Assembly: GCA_963791325.1 (NCBI GenBank)
Contig: CAWBRU010000018.1
Span: 186,001 to 250,000 of the forward strand
DNA: 64,000 nucleotides
Direction: 5' to 3'
DNA from: JBEVJK01 sp963791325
GTDB lineage: Bacteria > Pseudomonadota > Alphaproteobacteria > Rhizobiales > Rhizobiaceae
Below, piece after piece: positions 16,906 through 26,160 of the stretch (position 1 is its first letter; each line of letters begins with the position of its first letter). The notes below the pieces were generated by a model. That model was not told the origin of the DNA and did not search any database. It worked only from the letters and a program-made list of their open reading frames with translations. A program made the position numbers and the translations under genes.

Positions 16906-17733
16906 TCAATTGCCGAGTTCGCGCCGGGCAGGGCCCGTCGAAGCAGCGATGACCTTGCGGTAGAGGTGCCAGGTCGCGTGGCCGAGAATCGGGATGACGA
17001 CCGCCAGCCCGGCAAACAGCGGGATCGATCCGATCACCAGGAGCGCGGCAACGATCAGCCCCCATACGAGCATCGGGATCGGATTGGTGAGCAGGGCACG
17101 AACCGAAGTGTACATGGCGTCATAGGCGCCGATGTCGCGGTCGAGCAGGATCGGGAAAGCGATCACCGTGGTCGCCAGCACCACGATGGCGAAGATCAGG
17201 CCGACCAGGTTGCCGACGATGATCAGCGTCCAACCGCGCGAGGTGGTGAGCACGTCGGTCACGAAACTGCCAAGCGAGGCCGGCGGGTTGGGCCCGAAGC
17301 ACCACATATAGACCGCCTGGGCGGCTAGCAGCCAGACAACGAAGATCGCCAGGAGAAACAGGCCGACGGCGATGATCGAGGGAATGGCCGGCGATTGACG
17401 CACCTCGAGCGCGTGCCACCAGGACGTATCGAGCCCTGCCTCGCGGCGCCGGCTGATCTCATAGAGCCCGAGGGCCGCGAACGGGCCGATCAGAGCGAAG
17501 CCCGACATCAGTGGGAAGAGCAGCGGCAAGGCGTTGTTGCCGGATGTCCAGGTCGCCAGCACGACTCCGACCAGCGGATAGATCAGGCACAGGAACACAT
17601 AATGTGACGGCTTTTCCCAAAAATCGCTGAAGCCGAGGTGCAAAGCATCGACCAGGTCGGAAACTCCGATCCTGCGAACTGGCGGGTGAACGAGCGTTTC
17701 GGTCGAGCCCGCAATAACATGAAAGCCAGTCAT
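16906..17733 (-). CDS. DUF2189 integral membrane protein
   Basis: A 275-aa protein with six hydrophobic segments. It opens with a polar leader containing RRIGVSDLVDALHLGFSDFWEKPSHY and ends FPILGHATWHLYRKVI. This pattern is the DUF2189 family, of unknown function and often linked to respiratory genes. The start at 17733 (MTGFHVIAGS) is preferred over a longer frame because GGGAGAAAGG precedes it. It converges on the CoxMNOP-like operon. A second family member sits inside the cbb3 operon at 39.0 kb, so a role in oxidase biogenesis or membrane adaptation is plausible. Confidence 0.85.
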   Translation of the reverse strand: MTGFHVIAGSTETLVHPPVRRIGVSDLVDALHLGFSDFWEKPSHYVFLCLIYPLVGVVLATWTSGNNALPLLFPLMSGFALIGPFAALGLYEISRRREAGLDTSWWHALEVRQSPAIPSIIAVGLFLLAIFVVWLLAAQAVYMWCFGPNPPASLGSFVTDVLTTSRGWTLIIVGNLVGLIFAIVVLATTVIAFPILLDRDIGAYDAMYTSVRALLTNPIPMLVWGLIVAALLVIGSIPLFAGLAVVIPILGHATWHLYRKVIAASTGPARRELGN

Positions 17734-17916
17734 GCCCTTTCTCCCAACTGCGGAGCGGTCACGCCACACTGGCTGCCGGGCGAATCCGGCCGGTCACTGG
17801 AACGCGACCTCACCCGACCGATAATACACCCGTCGCAATGATTTGTCTCATCTTGCAGCAATCATGAAGGGGTTGCCGAGACCGTCGGCCCCAACCGGCT
17901 GGATTGGGTATCTCGG

Positions 17917-18192
17917 TCAACGGCGCGGCGGACGCGCCGCCATACGGCGGCCGATCGCGGACCTGACCTCATCGCACAGACCGACGATCCAGCGTTCGCA
18001 TTCCGCCAGACGTTGCTTCCTCACCGCCTCCGGCAAGAGCGTTACCCTTTCCAGCGCCCGCTGAGCCTCTAAAAGATCATCACACAGATCGACAAATGAA
18101 TCATTCTGCAATGCCGTCACTCTTATCCGCGTGGCGAGCTCCGGCATCAGCTGACATGCAACGGTTACGCCGTCGCTCATCTTCCAAACCAT
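17917..18192 (-). CDS. Small hypothetical protein (91 aa)
   Basis: A predicted small, mostly helical, soluble protein without signal or membrane segment. The composition is ordinary (MSDGVTVACQLMPELATRIR, then Leu/Glu-rich helices ending in a basic tail). The first ATG follows GGAGGA by only 2 nt. A second ATG four codons later (18180) has better spacing. I do not recognise a family. The downstream neighbour on the same strand is the DUF2189 gene, 183 nt away. Confidence 0.5.
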   Translation of the reverse strand: MVWKMSDGVTVACQLMPELATRIRVTALQNDSFVDLCDDLLEAQRALERVTLLPEAVRKQRLAECERWIVGLCDEVRSAIGRRMAARPPRR

Positions 18193-18376
18193 GCTCCTCC
18201 AGAGGCATCTCAGAGTGTCACAGTCGCGTTCCCGGCCTTTGCCACCGGCGGGAGCTGCTATCGCTTGCTTCCCGGGCGGGCCGTTTCCGGTGAGGCCCGG
18301 GTCTTGATGTCCTGCTGTCCTCCCGGATCATGCTGGGGAGGAAAGGGTCGTTGGCTTGCTATCCGGGTCCGCAACT

Positions 18377-18478
18377 TCAACGGCGACCGCCCAGCAACAG
18401 CCACAAGAAGGTCGCCAGCATCGCGACGACCATCACTGCGCCAATCAGTTCGGCAAACAGGGTAAGGTCGTTTGTCAT
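18377..18478 (-). CDS. Single-span membrane miniprotein (33 aa)
   Basis: The ATG at 18478 opens 34 codons encoding MTNDLTLFAELIGAVMVVAM and a further hydrophobic stretch ending LLLGGRR. The profile is a short acidic N-terminus, one membrane helix and a basic end, which fits a cytoplasmic-C single-span peptide. GAGAGTGAAGAG lies just upstream as a possible RBS. Such peptides often stabilise membrane complexes; the partner is unknown. It lies between the arc operon and the respiratory genes. Confidence 0.5.
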   Translation of the reverse strand: MTNDLTLFAELIGAVMVVAMLATFLWLLLGGRR

Positions 18479-18573
18479 CCGCTCTTCACTCTCCAGCCAA
18501 GACAACGGCCATGAATCTTCAGCCTACATTGGCTTCGCCGCCGTTCCCTGCTGCCGCTGCAGTCGGGTAAGGG

Positions 18574-18870
18574 CTATTGCTGATTGGCGAGCGCCTCCAC
18601 CGCCGTCGCCAGCGTGGCATGGGCATTCTTCCTACAGTAGGCAGCAACTTTCGCTGCATTGGCTTCAGCCTTGTCGCCGTCGACCTTGGGGTTTCCTTGC
18701 TTGCCATGAACATAGCCGTTCATCCACATGGCGACCGCAACAGCCTTGGAGGCCGACATCGCACCGACGTCCTTGCAGGTCAGCTTGGACATATCGACCT
18801 CCGAAGCCAGCCCATGACTGAGCGACCCGATCAATGCAATCGGCAGCACAACCGGAAGAAAGTGCTTCAT
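18574..18870 (-). CDS. HdeA-like periplasmic acid-stress protein
   Basis: A 98-aa exported protein. The signal peptide covers residues 1-22 (ending HGLASE), followed by a small helical domain. Two Cys, in LTCKDV and AYCRKN, match the disulfide pair of HdeA/HdeB acid chaperones, as does the WMNGYVHGK segment. HdeA-type proteins unfold at low pH and hold periplasmic proteins soluble. It follows arcC after 40 nt on the same strand, so it may be the last gene of the arginine deiminase operon. That fits, since arginine deimination counters acid stress. Confidence 0.8.
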   Translation of the reverse strand: MKHFLPVVLPIALIGSLSHGLASEVDMSKLTCKDVGAMSASKAVAVAMWMNGYVHGKQGNPKVDGDKAEANAAKVAAYCRKNAHATLATAVEALANQQ

Positions 18871-18910
18871 CTCAAAATCTCCGAACAGACGCGAAACGTT
18901 CGCGCGAACC

Positions 18911-19846
18911 TCACCCGAACCGCATTTCGCCGGTCGCCATATCCACCGTCGTTCCCTTCTCGCCACGCACCGCAGCCGGCACATCCGGCAGCGCGCAGAT
19001 AACGGCGCGCTTTCCGGTCGCGCGCGCAAAGTCCTGGGCTGCCTCGACCTTGGGCCCCATCGATCCGGCGGGAAACTCGAACTGATCGAGCGAGTCCGGC
19101 GTTGCCGAGCGGATCGCCCTCTGTTCCGGCTTGCCCCAATCGAGATAGACGGCGTCGGCATCGGTGGCGACGACGAAGAAGTCGGCGCCGATCTCCTTGG
19201 CCAGGAGGGCCGAGGCCCGGTCCTTGTCGATGACGCATTCGACACCGACCAGATGGCGTTCCTTCCCCGGCTCGTACATGGTGGGAATACCGCCGCCGCC
19301 GGCGGCGATCACCACCGTGCCCTTGTCCAGCAGCCACTCGATCGGCCGGAGCTGGAAGATGCGCTTGGGGAGCGGCGAGGGCACGACGCGGCGCCAGTGC
19401 TTGCCGTCCGGCTTGACTTGCCAGCCCTTGTCGGCCGCCTCGTTGCGGGCCTCCTCTTCCGTGTAGACCTTGCCGATGAATTTGGTCGGGTCGCGGAAGG
19501 CGGGGTCGTGCGGATCGACTTCGACCATTGTCAACAGCGTAGCGATCGGCTTCTCGAACGGCAGGATGTTGCCCAGTTCCTGCTCGATCATGTAGCCGAT
19601 CATGCCGACCGTCTCGGCCCCGAGCACGTCCAAAGGATAGTCCTCGCCCTCATAGGCCAGCTCCTGCAGCGCAAGCAGCCCCACCTGGGGGCCGTTGCCG
19701 TGGGTGATCACCGTCTCGTGCTCCAGGCAGAGCGGCGCCAGCATCTCGGCCGCGAGCCTGGCGTTGCGGCGCTGGTTCTCGGCGGTCATCTCCTCGCCGC
19801 GCTTGAGCAGCGCATTGCCCCCGAGGGCGACGACGACGCGTCCCAT
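18911..19846 (-). CDS. arcC: Carbamate kinase
   Basis: Amino-acid-kinase-fold enzyme, 311 aa, that converts carbamoyl phosphate and ADP to ATP, ammonia and CO2, the energy-yielding last step of arginine fermentation. The start GRVVVALGGNALL, the substrate loop THGNGPQVG and the nucleotide-site AAGGGGIP are all family hallmarks. The gene begins 3 nt after the arcB stop. Function is certain from sequence and context. Confidence 0.96.
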   Translation of the reverse strand: MGRVVVALGGNALLKRGEEMTAENQRRNARLAAEMLAPLCLEHETVITHGNGPQVGLLALQELAYEGEDYPLDVLGAETVGMIGYMIEQELGNILPFEKPIATLLTMVEVDPHDPAFRDPTKFIGKVYTEEEARNEAADKGWQVKPDGKHWRRVVPSPLPKRIFQLRPIEWLLDKGTVVIAAGGGGIPTMYEPGKERHLVGVECVIDKDRASALLAKEIGADFFVVATDADAVYLDWGKPEQRAIRSATPDSLDQFEFPAGSMGPKVEAAQDFARATGKRAVICALPDVPAAVRGEKGTTVDMATGEMRFG

Positions 19847-19849
19847 GGC

Positions 19850-20851
19850 TCAGTTCCCCAAGGTGGCGACCAGGATCGCCTTGATCGTGTGCATGCGGTT
19901 TTCGGCCTGCTCGAAGGCGATGTTCGCTGGGCTCTCGAACACTTCTTCGGTGACCTCCATCTCGGTGATCCCGAATTTTTCCGCCATCTCTTTGCCGATC
20001 TTGGTCTCGGTGTTGTGGAAGGCGGGCAGGCAGTGCATGAACTTGACGTTGGGGTTGCCGGTCTTCTGCATCAGCGCCTTGTTGACCTGATAGGGCTTGA
20101 GCAGCTTGATGCGGCTCTCCCACACCTCCTTGGCTTCGCCCATCGACACCCACACGTCGGTGTGGACGAAATCGACGCCCTTCACGCCTGCATCGATATC
20201 GTCGGTGATCAGGATGCGGGCGCCGGTCTCGGCTGCGTGCCGGCGCGCCATCTCCTGCACCTCCTCGTGGGGCTGGTTCTCCTTCGGCGCCACCATGCGC
20301 ACGTCGCAGCCCATGATCGCGCCCATGACCAGCAGCGAATTGCCCATGTTGTTGCGGGCGTCGCCGAGGAAGGCATAGCTGATCTGGGTGCGCGGCTTGT
20401 CGGCGTGCTCGACCATGGTAAGCATGTCGGCCAGCATCTGGGTCGGATGCCAGTCGTCGGTGAGGCCATTATACACCGGCACGCCGGCGTATTGTGCCAG
20501 CTCCTCGACCATGCCCTGGCCGGCGCCGCGGAATTCGATGGCGTCGAACATGCGGCCAAGCACGCGGGCGGTGTCCTTCATCGATTCCTTGTGGCCGATC
20601 TGGCTGCCGCTCGGGTCGAGATAGGTGATGTGCGCCCCCTGGTCGTAGGCCGCGACCTCGAAGGCGCAGCGCGTCCGGGTCGAGGTCTTTTCGAAGATCA
20701 GGCAGATCTCGCGCCCGGCCAGCGCCGGCTGCTCGGAGCGGGCGTATTTGGCCCGCTTCAGATCCCGCGACAGATCGAGCAAATAGAGCATCTCGCGCTG
20801 GGTGAAGTCGGTGATCTTGAGATAGCTGCGGCCCTTGAGATTGAAAGCCAT
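19850..20851 (-). CDS. arcB: Ornithine carbamoyltransferase, catabolic
   Basis: Ornithine carbamoyltransferase, 333 aa. Here it is likely catabolic, splitting citrulline with phosphate to ornithine and carbamoyl phosphate. The carbamoyl-phosphate site is STRTRCAFE, the HCLP motif is HCLPAFHN, and the ornithine-binding region is VWVSMGE. The length and the position between arcA and arcC indicate the catabolic rather than the biosynthetic (argF) enzyme. Confidence 0.95.
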   Translation of the reverse strand: MAFNLKGRSYLKITDFTQREMLYLLDLSRDLKRAKYARSEQPALAGREICLIFEKTSTRTRCAFEVAAYDQGAHITYLDPSGSQIGHKESMKDTARVLGRMFDAIEFRGAGQGMVEELAQYAGVPVYNGLTDDWHPTQMLADMLTMVEHADKPRTQISYAFLGDARNNMGNSLLVMGAIMGCDVRMVAPKENQPHEEVQEMARRHAAETGARILITDDIDAGVKGVDFVHTDVWVSMGEAKEVWESRIKLLKPYQVNKALMQKTGNPNVKFMHCLPAFHNTETKIGKEMAEKFGITEMEVTEEVFESPANIAFEQAENRMHTIKAILVATLGN

Positions 20852-20879
20852 GACAGTCCTCCCGAAGTGCTTTGGTTGA

Positions 20880-22106
20880 TCAGTAGGCCGGATCGCGCAG
20901 GATGGGGCAGGTCATGCAGTGGCCGCCGCCGCGGCCGCGTCCCAGTTCCTGGCTGCCGATGGTGATGACTTCGACGCCGGCGCGGCGAAGCAGTGTGTTG
21001 GTGTGGATGTTGCGGTCGTAGCCGACCACCACGCCCGGCTCGAGCGCGACGACGTTGTTGCCGTCGTCCCATTGCTCGCGCTCCTGCTCGAAGCCGTTGC
21101 CGCCGGTGCCGATGACCAGCAGGTCGGCGAGCCCCAGCGCCTCCTTGTAGACGTCGAAGAGAGGCCGGCCCTCCTTGCGGATCTCGATGCCGCCATTGCC
21201 GTCGGGGCGCAGCGAGAAGCAGGCGATCTGGTCGACGACCTCGCGGAACGCAGTCACCTTGTCGTGGTCGAGGCAGGAGAACACGGTGTCGAGGTGCATG
21301 GCAGCGCGCGACTTCGGCATGACGCAGGCGATGACCCGCTCGGCAGCTTTCTTGGCAAACAGCCGGTCCGCCACCTGGTTGACCGCCTGGCGCGTGGTGC
21401 GCTCGCCCATGCCGATCAGGACGACGCCGTTGCCGATCGGCATGACGTCGCCGCCTTCCATGCTGGTATTGCCCCAATCCTCGTCGCCGTCGCCCCACCA
21501 GATCTCGAACTCGTTCTTGGTGAACAGCGGGTGGAATTTGTAGACCGCGCGCTGATAGAGCGTCTCCGGCTTACGGGCCGGCCAGAACATCGGGTTGAGC
21601 GTGAGGCCGTTGTAGATCCAGCAGGACGGGTCGCGCTGAAAGAGCGCGTTGGGCACCGGGCGCAAGATGAACTCATTGGACGAGAGCACATCGCGCATCA
21701 GCGGGGTGATCATGCCGGCCGGCAGGTCCTCGAGCACGATGCCGCCCAGCAGGTGCCGCGCCAGGAGGGGCCCTTCAAGCTCGTCGAGCCACGGCCGGAG
21801 CAGCTTGGCAAAGGTCGGCCCGACATAGTTGTCGTTGATGCGGCGGTCGAGGACGAAGGCCCGCCCTTCGGGCGAGGTCTCGAACACCTGGCCGAGCAGG
21901 TCCTGGATGTCATAGACGTCGATATCCCGGTCCTTCATCCTGAGCACGAAATCGGCGTGGTCGGAGCGCGCCTTCTGCACCCAGATCACGTCGTCGAAGA
22001 GAAGGTCGTGGCAGTTGCCGGGCGTCAGCCGCGCATGGGCGAGCGAGGGCCGCGACACCATCACTTTCTTGAGCTTGCCGATCTCGGAATGGACGCCGAA
22101 CTGCAT
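20880..22106 (-). CDS. arcA: Arginine deiminase
   Basis: Hydrolyses arginine to citrulline and ammonia (408 aa, normal family length). The family opening GVHSEIGKLKKVMVSRP, the guanidinium site MEGGDVMPIG and the nucleophilic Cys in GGHCMTCP at the C-terminus are all intact. The open frame continues upstream through the next gene as a shadow, but the ATG at 22106 is where homology begins. It is the first enzyme of the operon, 14 nt after the permease gene. Confidence 0.97.
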   Translation of the reverse strand: MQFGVHSEIGKLKKVMVSRPSLAHARLTPGNCHDLLFDDVIWVQKARSDHADFVLRMKDRDIDVYDIQDLLGQVFETSPEGRAFVLDRRINDNYVGPTFAKLLRPWLDELEGPLLARHLLGGIVLEDLPAGMITPLMRDVLSSNEFILRPVPNALFQRDPSCWIYNGLTLNPMFWPARKPETLYQRAVYKFHPLFTKNEFEIWWGDGDEDWGNTSMEGGDVMPIGNGVVLIGMGERTTRQAVNQVADRLFAKKAAERVIACVMPKSRAAMHLDTVFSCLDHDKVTAFREVVDQIACFSLRPDGNGGIEIRKEGRPLFDVYKEALGLADLLVIGTGGNGFEQEREQWDDGNNVVALEPGVVVGYDRNIHTNTLLRRAGVEVITIGSQELGRGRGGGHCMTCPILRDPAY

Positions 22107-22120
22107 GGTCGAAATCTCCC

Positions 22121-23488
22121 TCAGTTGTGCGAAAGCCCGCCAGCGGCGCCGATGCGAGCGCGCTGCGCCTTCAGCCAGACGTGGATGGGGATACCCGCGA
22201 GAATGAGCAGGAAGCCGAGGAATACGGTCTCGGCGCCTGCCCCGTAGATGGCGAGCGCTGCGTAGAGGAAGCCGACCGCACCCAGGACGGCCACCTTGGG
22301 GAGGTCGCGCCCTGCTTCGCTCCGGCCGCGCCGCGCCAGGATCATCAGTTCGGCCAGCGAGCAGAGCGCGTAGGGCAGAAGGCTCGACATGACCGCGAGC
22401 AGGATGATGGTGTTGAAGGCACCGACCAGCCCTTGGGAGAAGTTCATGATCACCAGCAGCGAGGCGAGCAGGTTGGAGAAGATGAGCGCGTTGGCCGGCG
22501 TGCCGAAGCGGGAGAGCCGCGCCAGCCAGTCCGGAAAGACATGGTCCAGCGCGGCGCCGTAGGGCACCTGGCCGGTGAGCAGCGTGAAGCCGTTCAACGT
22601 GCCGAAGGTCGAGATCACCGCGCCGAATGCGACCAGCGTTCCGCCCAGCGGTCCCCACATCGTCTTGGAGACATCGGCAAGCGGTGCGGACGACCTGGCG
22701 AGGTCGGCCGAGGGAACGACGCCGATCGCGACCGTCGTCACGGCGATGTAGACTGCTGCGGCGATGAGGACGCCGATGATGGTCGCCCGCGGAATCGTCT
22801 TCTCCGGCTCGACCACCTCGCCGGCCGGCACCGTCGCGGATTCCAGGCCGAGATAGGCCCACAGCGTGAGTGCGGCCGAAGCCGAGACGGCGGAAAGGTT
22901 GGACGTGCCGCCGGTGTTGACGGGCGTGTAGTTTGCCGGATCGATCCATAAAAGGCCGATGGTGCCGATCAGCACGAGCGGCACCAGCTTCAGCACGGTG
23001 GTGACGATCTGGACAAAACCTGCCTCGGCGACGCCGCGGACATTGACCAGCGTGAGTATCCAGATGGCAGCGAGGGCCACAGCCAGGCTGAGAGCGGGCG
23101 AAACCGCGACGGCTGGGACCAAAAAGCCGACGTAGCCGGCCAGCGCGACCGCAACGCCGGCGTTTCCGGTCCACAGTGCGATCCAATAGCCCCAGGCGAT
23201 GATGAAGCCGGCGAAGTCGCCATAGCCGGCTTCGGTATAGGCATAGGGACCGCCCGTCTTCATCACCAGGCGCGACAGGCGGCCGAAGATCACCGCCAGG
23301 ACCAGCGCACCGAGCGAAGTCAGCACCCAGCCGGCCAGCGAGATCGGACCGAAGGCAGCGAGCGACGCCGGCAGCAGGAAGATGCCCGAGCCGATCATGT
23401 TGCCGACCACCAGCGCCGTGCACGCGGTGAGCCCGAGAGCGTTCTGTCGCGCGTCCTCTCGGGCGGGGAGCACAGCTTCCTGCAGCAT
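22121..23488 (-). CDS. APC-family amino acid antiporter, probably arginine/ornithine or arginine/agmatine type
   Basis: Twelve-helix APC transporter, 455 aa. Helix 1 has the substrate-binding GNMIGSGIFLLPASLA and helix 6 the GLESATVPAGEV motif, as in AdiC/PotE-like exchangers. It lies directly before arcA and 4 nt after another transporter. By context it probably exchanges external arginine for ornithine or a related product. AdiC-like signatures suggest, but do not prove, arginine as substrate. Confidence 0.88.
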   Translation of the reverse strand: MLQEAVLPAREDARQNALGLTACTALVVGNMIGSGIFLLPASLAAFGPISLAGWVLTSLGALVLAVIFGRLSRLVMKTGGPYAYTEAGYGDFAGFIIAWGYWIALWTGNAGVAVALAGYVGFLVPAVAVSPALSLAVALAAIWILTLVNVRGVAEAGFVQIVTTVLKLVPLVLIGTIGLLWIDPANYTPVNTGGTSNLSAVSASAALTLWAYLGLESATVPAGEVVEPEKTIPRATIIGVLIAAAVYIAVTTVAIGVVPSADLARSSAPLADVSKTMWGPLGGTLVAFGAVISTFGTLNGFTLLTGQVPYGAALDHVFPDWLARLSRFGTPANALIFSNLLASLLVIMNFSQGLVGAFNTIILLAVMSSLLPYALCSLAELMILARRGRSEAGRDLPKVAVLGAVGFLYAALAIYGAGAETVFLGFLLILAGIPIHVWLKAQRARIGAAGGLSHN

Positions 23489-23492
23489 GGCC

Positions 23493-24965
23493 TTACCCCG
23501 CCGCGCCGGTGGATGCCGGGAGAGCGCCGGCGGAGGTGTCCAGGATCAGCGACGCGCCACTCAGCGAGGCGATGACGATGACGGCCAGGATGGCCAGGAG
23601 AACCCAGACGAAGCGCAGCCAGCGGTCGTAAGAAATGCGCCCGATCGCCAGCCCGCCCATGACCACCGCGAAGGTCGGGTTGAACAGGTTCACCCAGCCA
23701 TTGGCGGATTGATACGCCGTGACGGTCAGCTCGCGGTGCACGCCGGCGAAGTCGGAGAGCGGTGCGAGGATGGGCATGGTGAGCACCGCCAGCCCGGAAG
23801 ACGAGGGAACCAGGAAGGACAAGAGCGTCTGGAACAGTAGCATCGTGTTGACGAAGACGACATTGCCCAATCCGGCCAGCCAATGCGCCAGCGCGTTTAG
23901 GATGGTGTCGGTAATCTTGCCGGCATCCATGACCACCACGATGCCGCGGGCTACGCCGATGATCAGCGCCACCCCGAGAAGGTCGCGGGCGCCGTTGACG
24001 AAGGTGCCGACGAAGGTTTCCTCGTCGAGGTTGGTCTCGAACGAGAACTTTCCGACGAACCAGGTCAGGATCGACATGCCGAGGAACAGGGCCGACATCT
24101 GGCCCATCCACCAGCCGAGCGCGATGACGCCATAGAGCATCATCGCGAAGGTGAGGCCGAACAGGGCAAGGATGATGCCGCGCACGCGGGTGAAGTCAGG
24201 CAGCGGCGCGCCGGCCGCGGCGCCTTTCAGGAAGTGCGCGATGTTGTCTTCGCGCTGCGCCGCCACCACCGATAGGTCGGGGTTGACCTTCACCCGCGCC
24301 GCATAGCGCATGACGTAGAGAATGCCGGCGGCGAGGCAGACGAGCAGGATGAAGACACGCAGCAAGAGGCCGCTGGTGAACGGGACGCCGGCCGCATTGG
24401 AGGCGATCACGGTGGCGAAGGCATTGAAGGTCGAGCCGAGCGTACCGATACCGGCGCCGAGCATGATCACCGCAACACCGGTCAGCGAGTTGTAGCCGGC
24501 CCGGATGAAGACCGGCAGCACGATGGCGTAGAAAGCGAGGCTCTCCTCCGCCATGCCGTAGCTGGTGCCGCCGGCGGCAAAGGCCGTCATCAGGATCGGG
24601 ATCATCCAGATCTCGCGGCCGCGCAGTGCATTGAGCAGCCAGCCGATGCCGGCATCGATGGCACCGGTGCGGGTGACCACGGCCAGGAAACCGCCGATCA
24701 CCAGCACGAACACGGCCACGTCGACGGCGTTCGCCATGTTGGTGGCAGGGTCGTAGAGCCCGGCAATCGGTGCCATCAGCACGGCGCGCAGTCCTTGGGG
24801 CGCGGACTCGACGTAGTGGAATGTCCCCGGAACAGGAGCTTCCTTGCCGAGCGCAGGGTTGAGCGCCCGGTCGTATTGGCCGGCGGGGATGATCCAGGTC
24901 AGGGCCGCGACGACGACGATCAGCAGGAACAGGATCGTGAAGGCGGTCGGGAATTTCTTTGGCAT
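23493..24965 (-). CDS. YfcC-family transporter
   Basis: A 490-aa membrane carrier with about twelve helices. The N-terminal FPTAFTILFLLIVVVAALTWIIPAGQYDR is the hallmark of the YfcC/DcuC-related C4-dicarboxylate anaerobic carrier family, members of which serve as arginine/ornithine exchangers in several arc operons. It is co-directional with and 4 nt upstream of the APC antiporter, so this operon holds two unrelated candidate arginine transporters. Confidence 0.88.
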   Translation of the reverse strand: MPKKFPTAFTILFLLIVVVAALTWIIPAGQYDRALNPALGKEAPVPGTFHYVESAPQGLRAVLMAPIAGLYDPATNMANAVDVAVFVLVIGGFLAVVTRTGAIDAGIGWLLNALRGREIWMIPILMTAFAAGGTSYGMAEESLAFYAIVLPVFIRAGYNSLTGVAVIMLGAGIGTLGSTFNAFATVIASNAAGVPFTSGLLLRVFILLVCLAAGILYVMRYAARVKVNPDLSVVAAQREDNIAHFLKGAAAGAPLPDFTRVRGIILALFGLTFAMMLYGVIALGWWMGQMSALFLGMSILTWFVGKFSFETNLDEETFVGTFVNGARDLLGVALIIGVARGIVVVMDAGKITDTILNALAHWLAGLGNVVFVNTMLLFQTLLSFLVPSSSGLAVLTMPILAPLSDFAGVHRELTVTAYQSANGWVNLFNPTFAVVMGGLAIGRISYDRWLRFVWVLLAILAVIVIASLSGASLILDTSAGALPASTGAAG

Positions 24966-25026
24966 CGTCTTCAGCCCGTCTCAGTGTCCGTCGAACAAGG
25001 TGGCCGGGAGCCGCCGCAGGACCGGC

Positions 25027-25875
25027 TCAGCGGCCAAAATGCTCCTTCAGGCTCGACCAGGCGGTATCCAGCGACACGGTGGCCACGACCCGCGCGTTGC
25101 AGCCATTGGAGAAGCCGCTCCGCACCACGCATTCGTCGTCGTTGAGGTCGGTATCCCAGTAGCGAACGTCGAAGGTCAGCGACTTCCAGCTGTAGGAAAC
25201 ACCGGCCGTCCAGGCGAGCTGCTCGAAGGCTTCGGGATCTTCGAAGAACTGGTAGCCGATGCCGGCATAGACCGAGAAATCATGCGGCAGCGGCACCTTG
25301 ATGCCGCCTGCGACGAACGTCGCGGTCTGTCCGCTCTGGTTGTAGTCCGGAGCAAAGAAGACCCGCGCACCGAGGGTGAACCTGTCGTTGAAGTTGTAGT
25401 CGGCCTTGGCGAACAGCTCGCCATAGTCGGGGCTGACGTCCTTGGGGGCGTAGAAGTAGTGGACGTAGCCGAGGTCGAACGACAGCGGCCCAAATTCCGG
25501 CCGCACACCGACCGCCGTGTCGATCTCGGCGCCCTCGAAGTCCTCTCCGAAGTCGACATTGGAAGACCAGACATTGACGTAGAGCGGACCCAGGCTGGGC
25601 TCGATGTAGCCCTGGACGGCGGGATGGTCACCGGAGTTGGTGATGCCGCGAGAAATGTAGTTCGTGGTGAAGGCGACGCCGAAAGCGACGTCGAACGGGA
25701 AGGAAGGCTGCCGCTGTCCGATGGCCGTTCCGGCTTCCGGCGCGGGAGCGGTCTCTTCCTGGACGCCGGACGCGCCGGGCTCAATGGCCTGCTCGATGGC
25801 GGCGGCCGGGGAAACCAGCATCCAGCCGGTCGCCAAAGAAAGACCGAGAAATCCGAGCGTGACCGTCGCACCCAT
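25027..25875 (-). CDS. TorF-type outer-membrane protein
   Basis: A 282-aa exported protein. The signal peptide ends near AAAIE, and the beta-barrel-like remainder begins FDVAFGVAFTTNYISRGIT. It has many alternating hydrophobic strands with Tyr/Trp/Asp turns, matching the TorF-family putative porin group. The ATG at 25875 has GGAGATGGG upstream. It lies 61 nt before the YfcC gene on the same strand, so it is probably the outer-membrane entry for the arginine system. No regulatory box was recognised upstream. Confidence 0.82.
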   Translation of the reverse strand: MGATVTLGFLGLSLATGWMLVSPAAAIEQAIEPGASGVQEETAPAPEAGTAIGQRQPSFPFDVAFGVAFTTNYISRGITNSGDHPAVQGYIEPSLGPLYVNVWSSNVDFGEDFEGAEIDTAVGVRPEFGPLSFDLGYVHYFYAPKDVSPDYGELFAKADYNFNDRFTLGARVFFAPDYNQSGQTATFVAGGIKVPLPHDFSVYAGIGYQFFEDPEAFEQLAWTAGVSYSWKSLTFDVRYWDTDLNDDECVVRSGFSNGCNARVVATVSLDTAWSSLKEHFGR

Positions 25876-26160
25876 GGTCAACCCATCTCCCTCTGCGCCC
25901 GCTCGATCTCTCGCGCGAGCGGGGGGTTCACGTCGGGGGCAGCTTAGATGGGGTCTTGCCGTCAGGCGCGTAGCATCGCGTAGTCTCTGGGTAGGGAACC
26001 AAAGTGGGCTGCGTATCGCGTGTATAGAGCCTCGATTTAAGGCGAGCCGTGCCTGCTCGGCCTAGCTCCCGACGGGTCCGAAGTTGAAACTGGCGAACCT
26101 ATGTTCCTCGTCATGAGGGATCACGGCTCGACGTGCATGTCGAAGGGGAGGGTCGAGCTG

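Noticed and set aside
22107..23423. An open frame that would extend arcA by over 400 residues upstream
   Set aside because: The extension is an out-of-frame shadow of the APC antiporter and is Arg/Gly-rich; the arginine deiminase fold begins at 22106.
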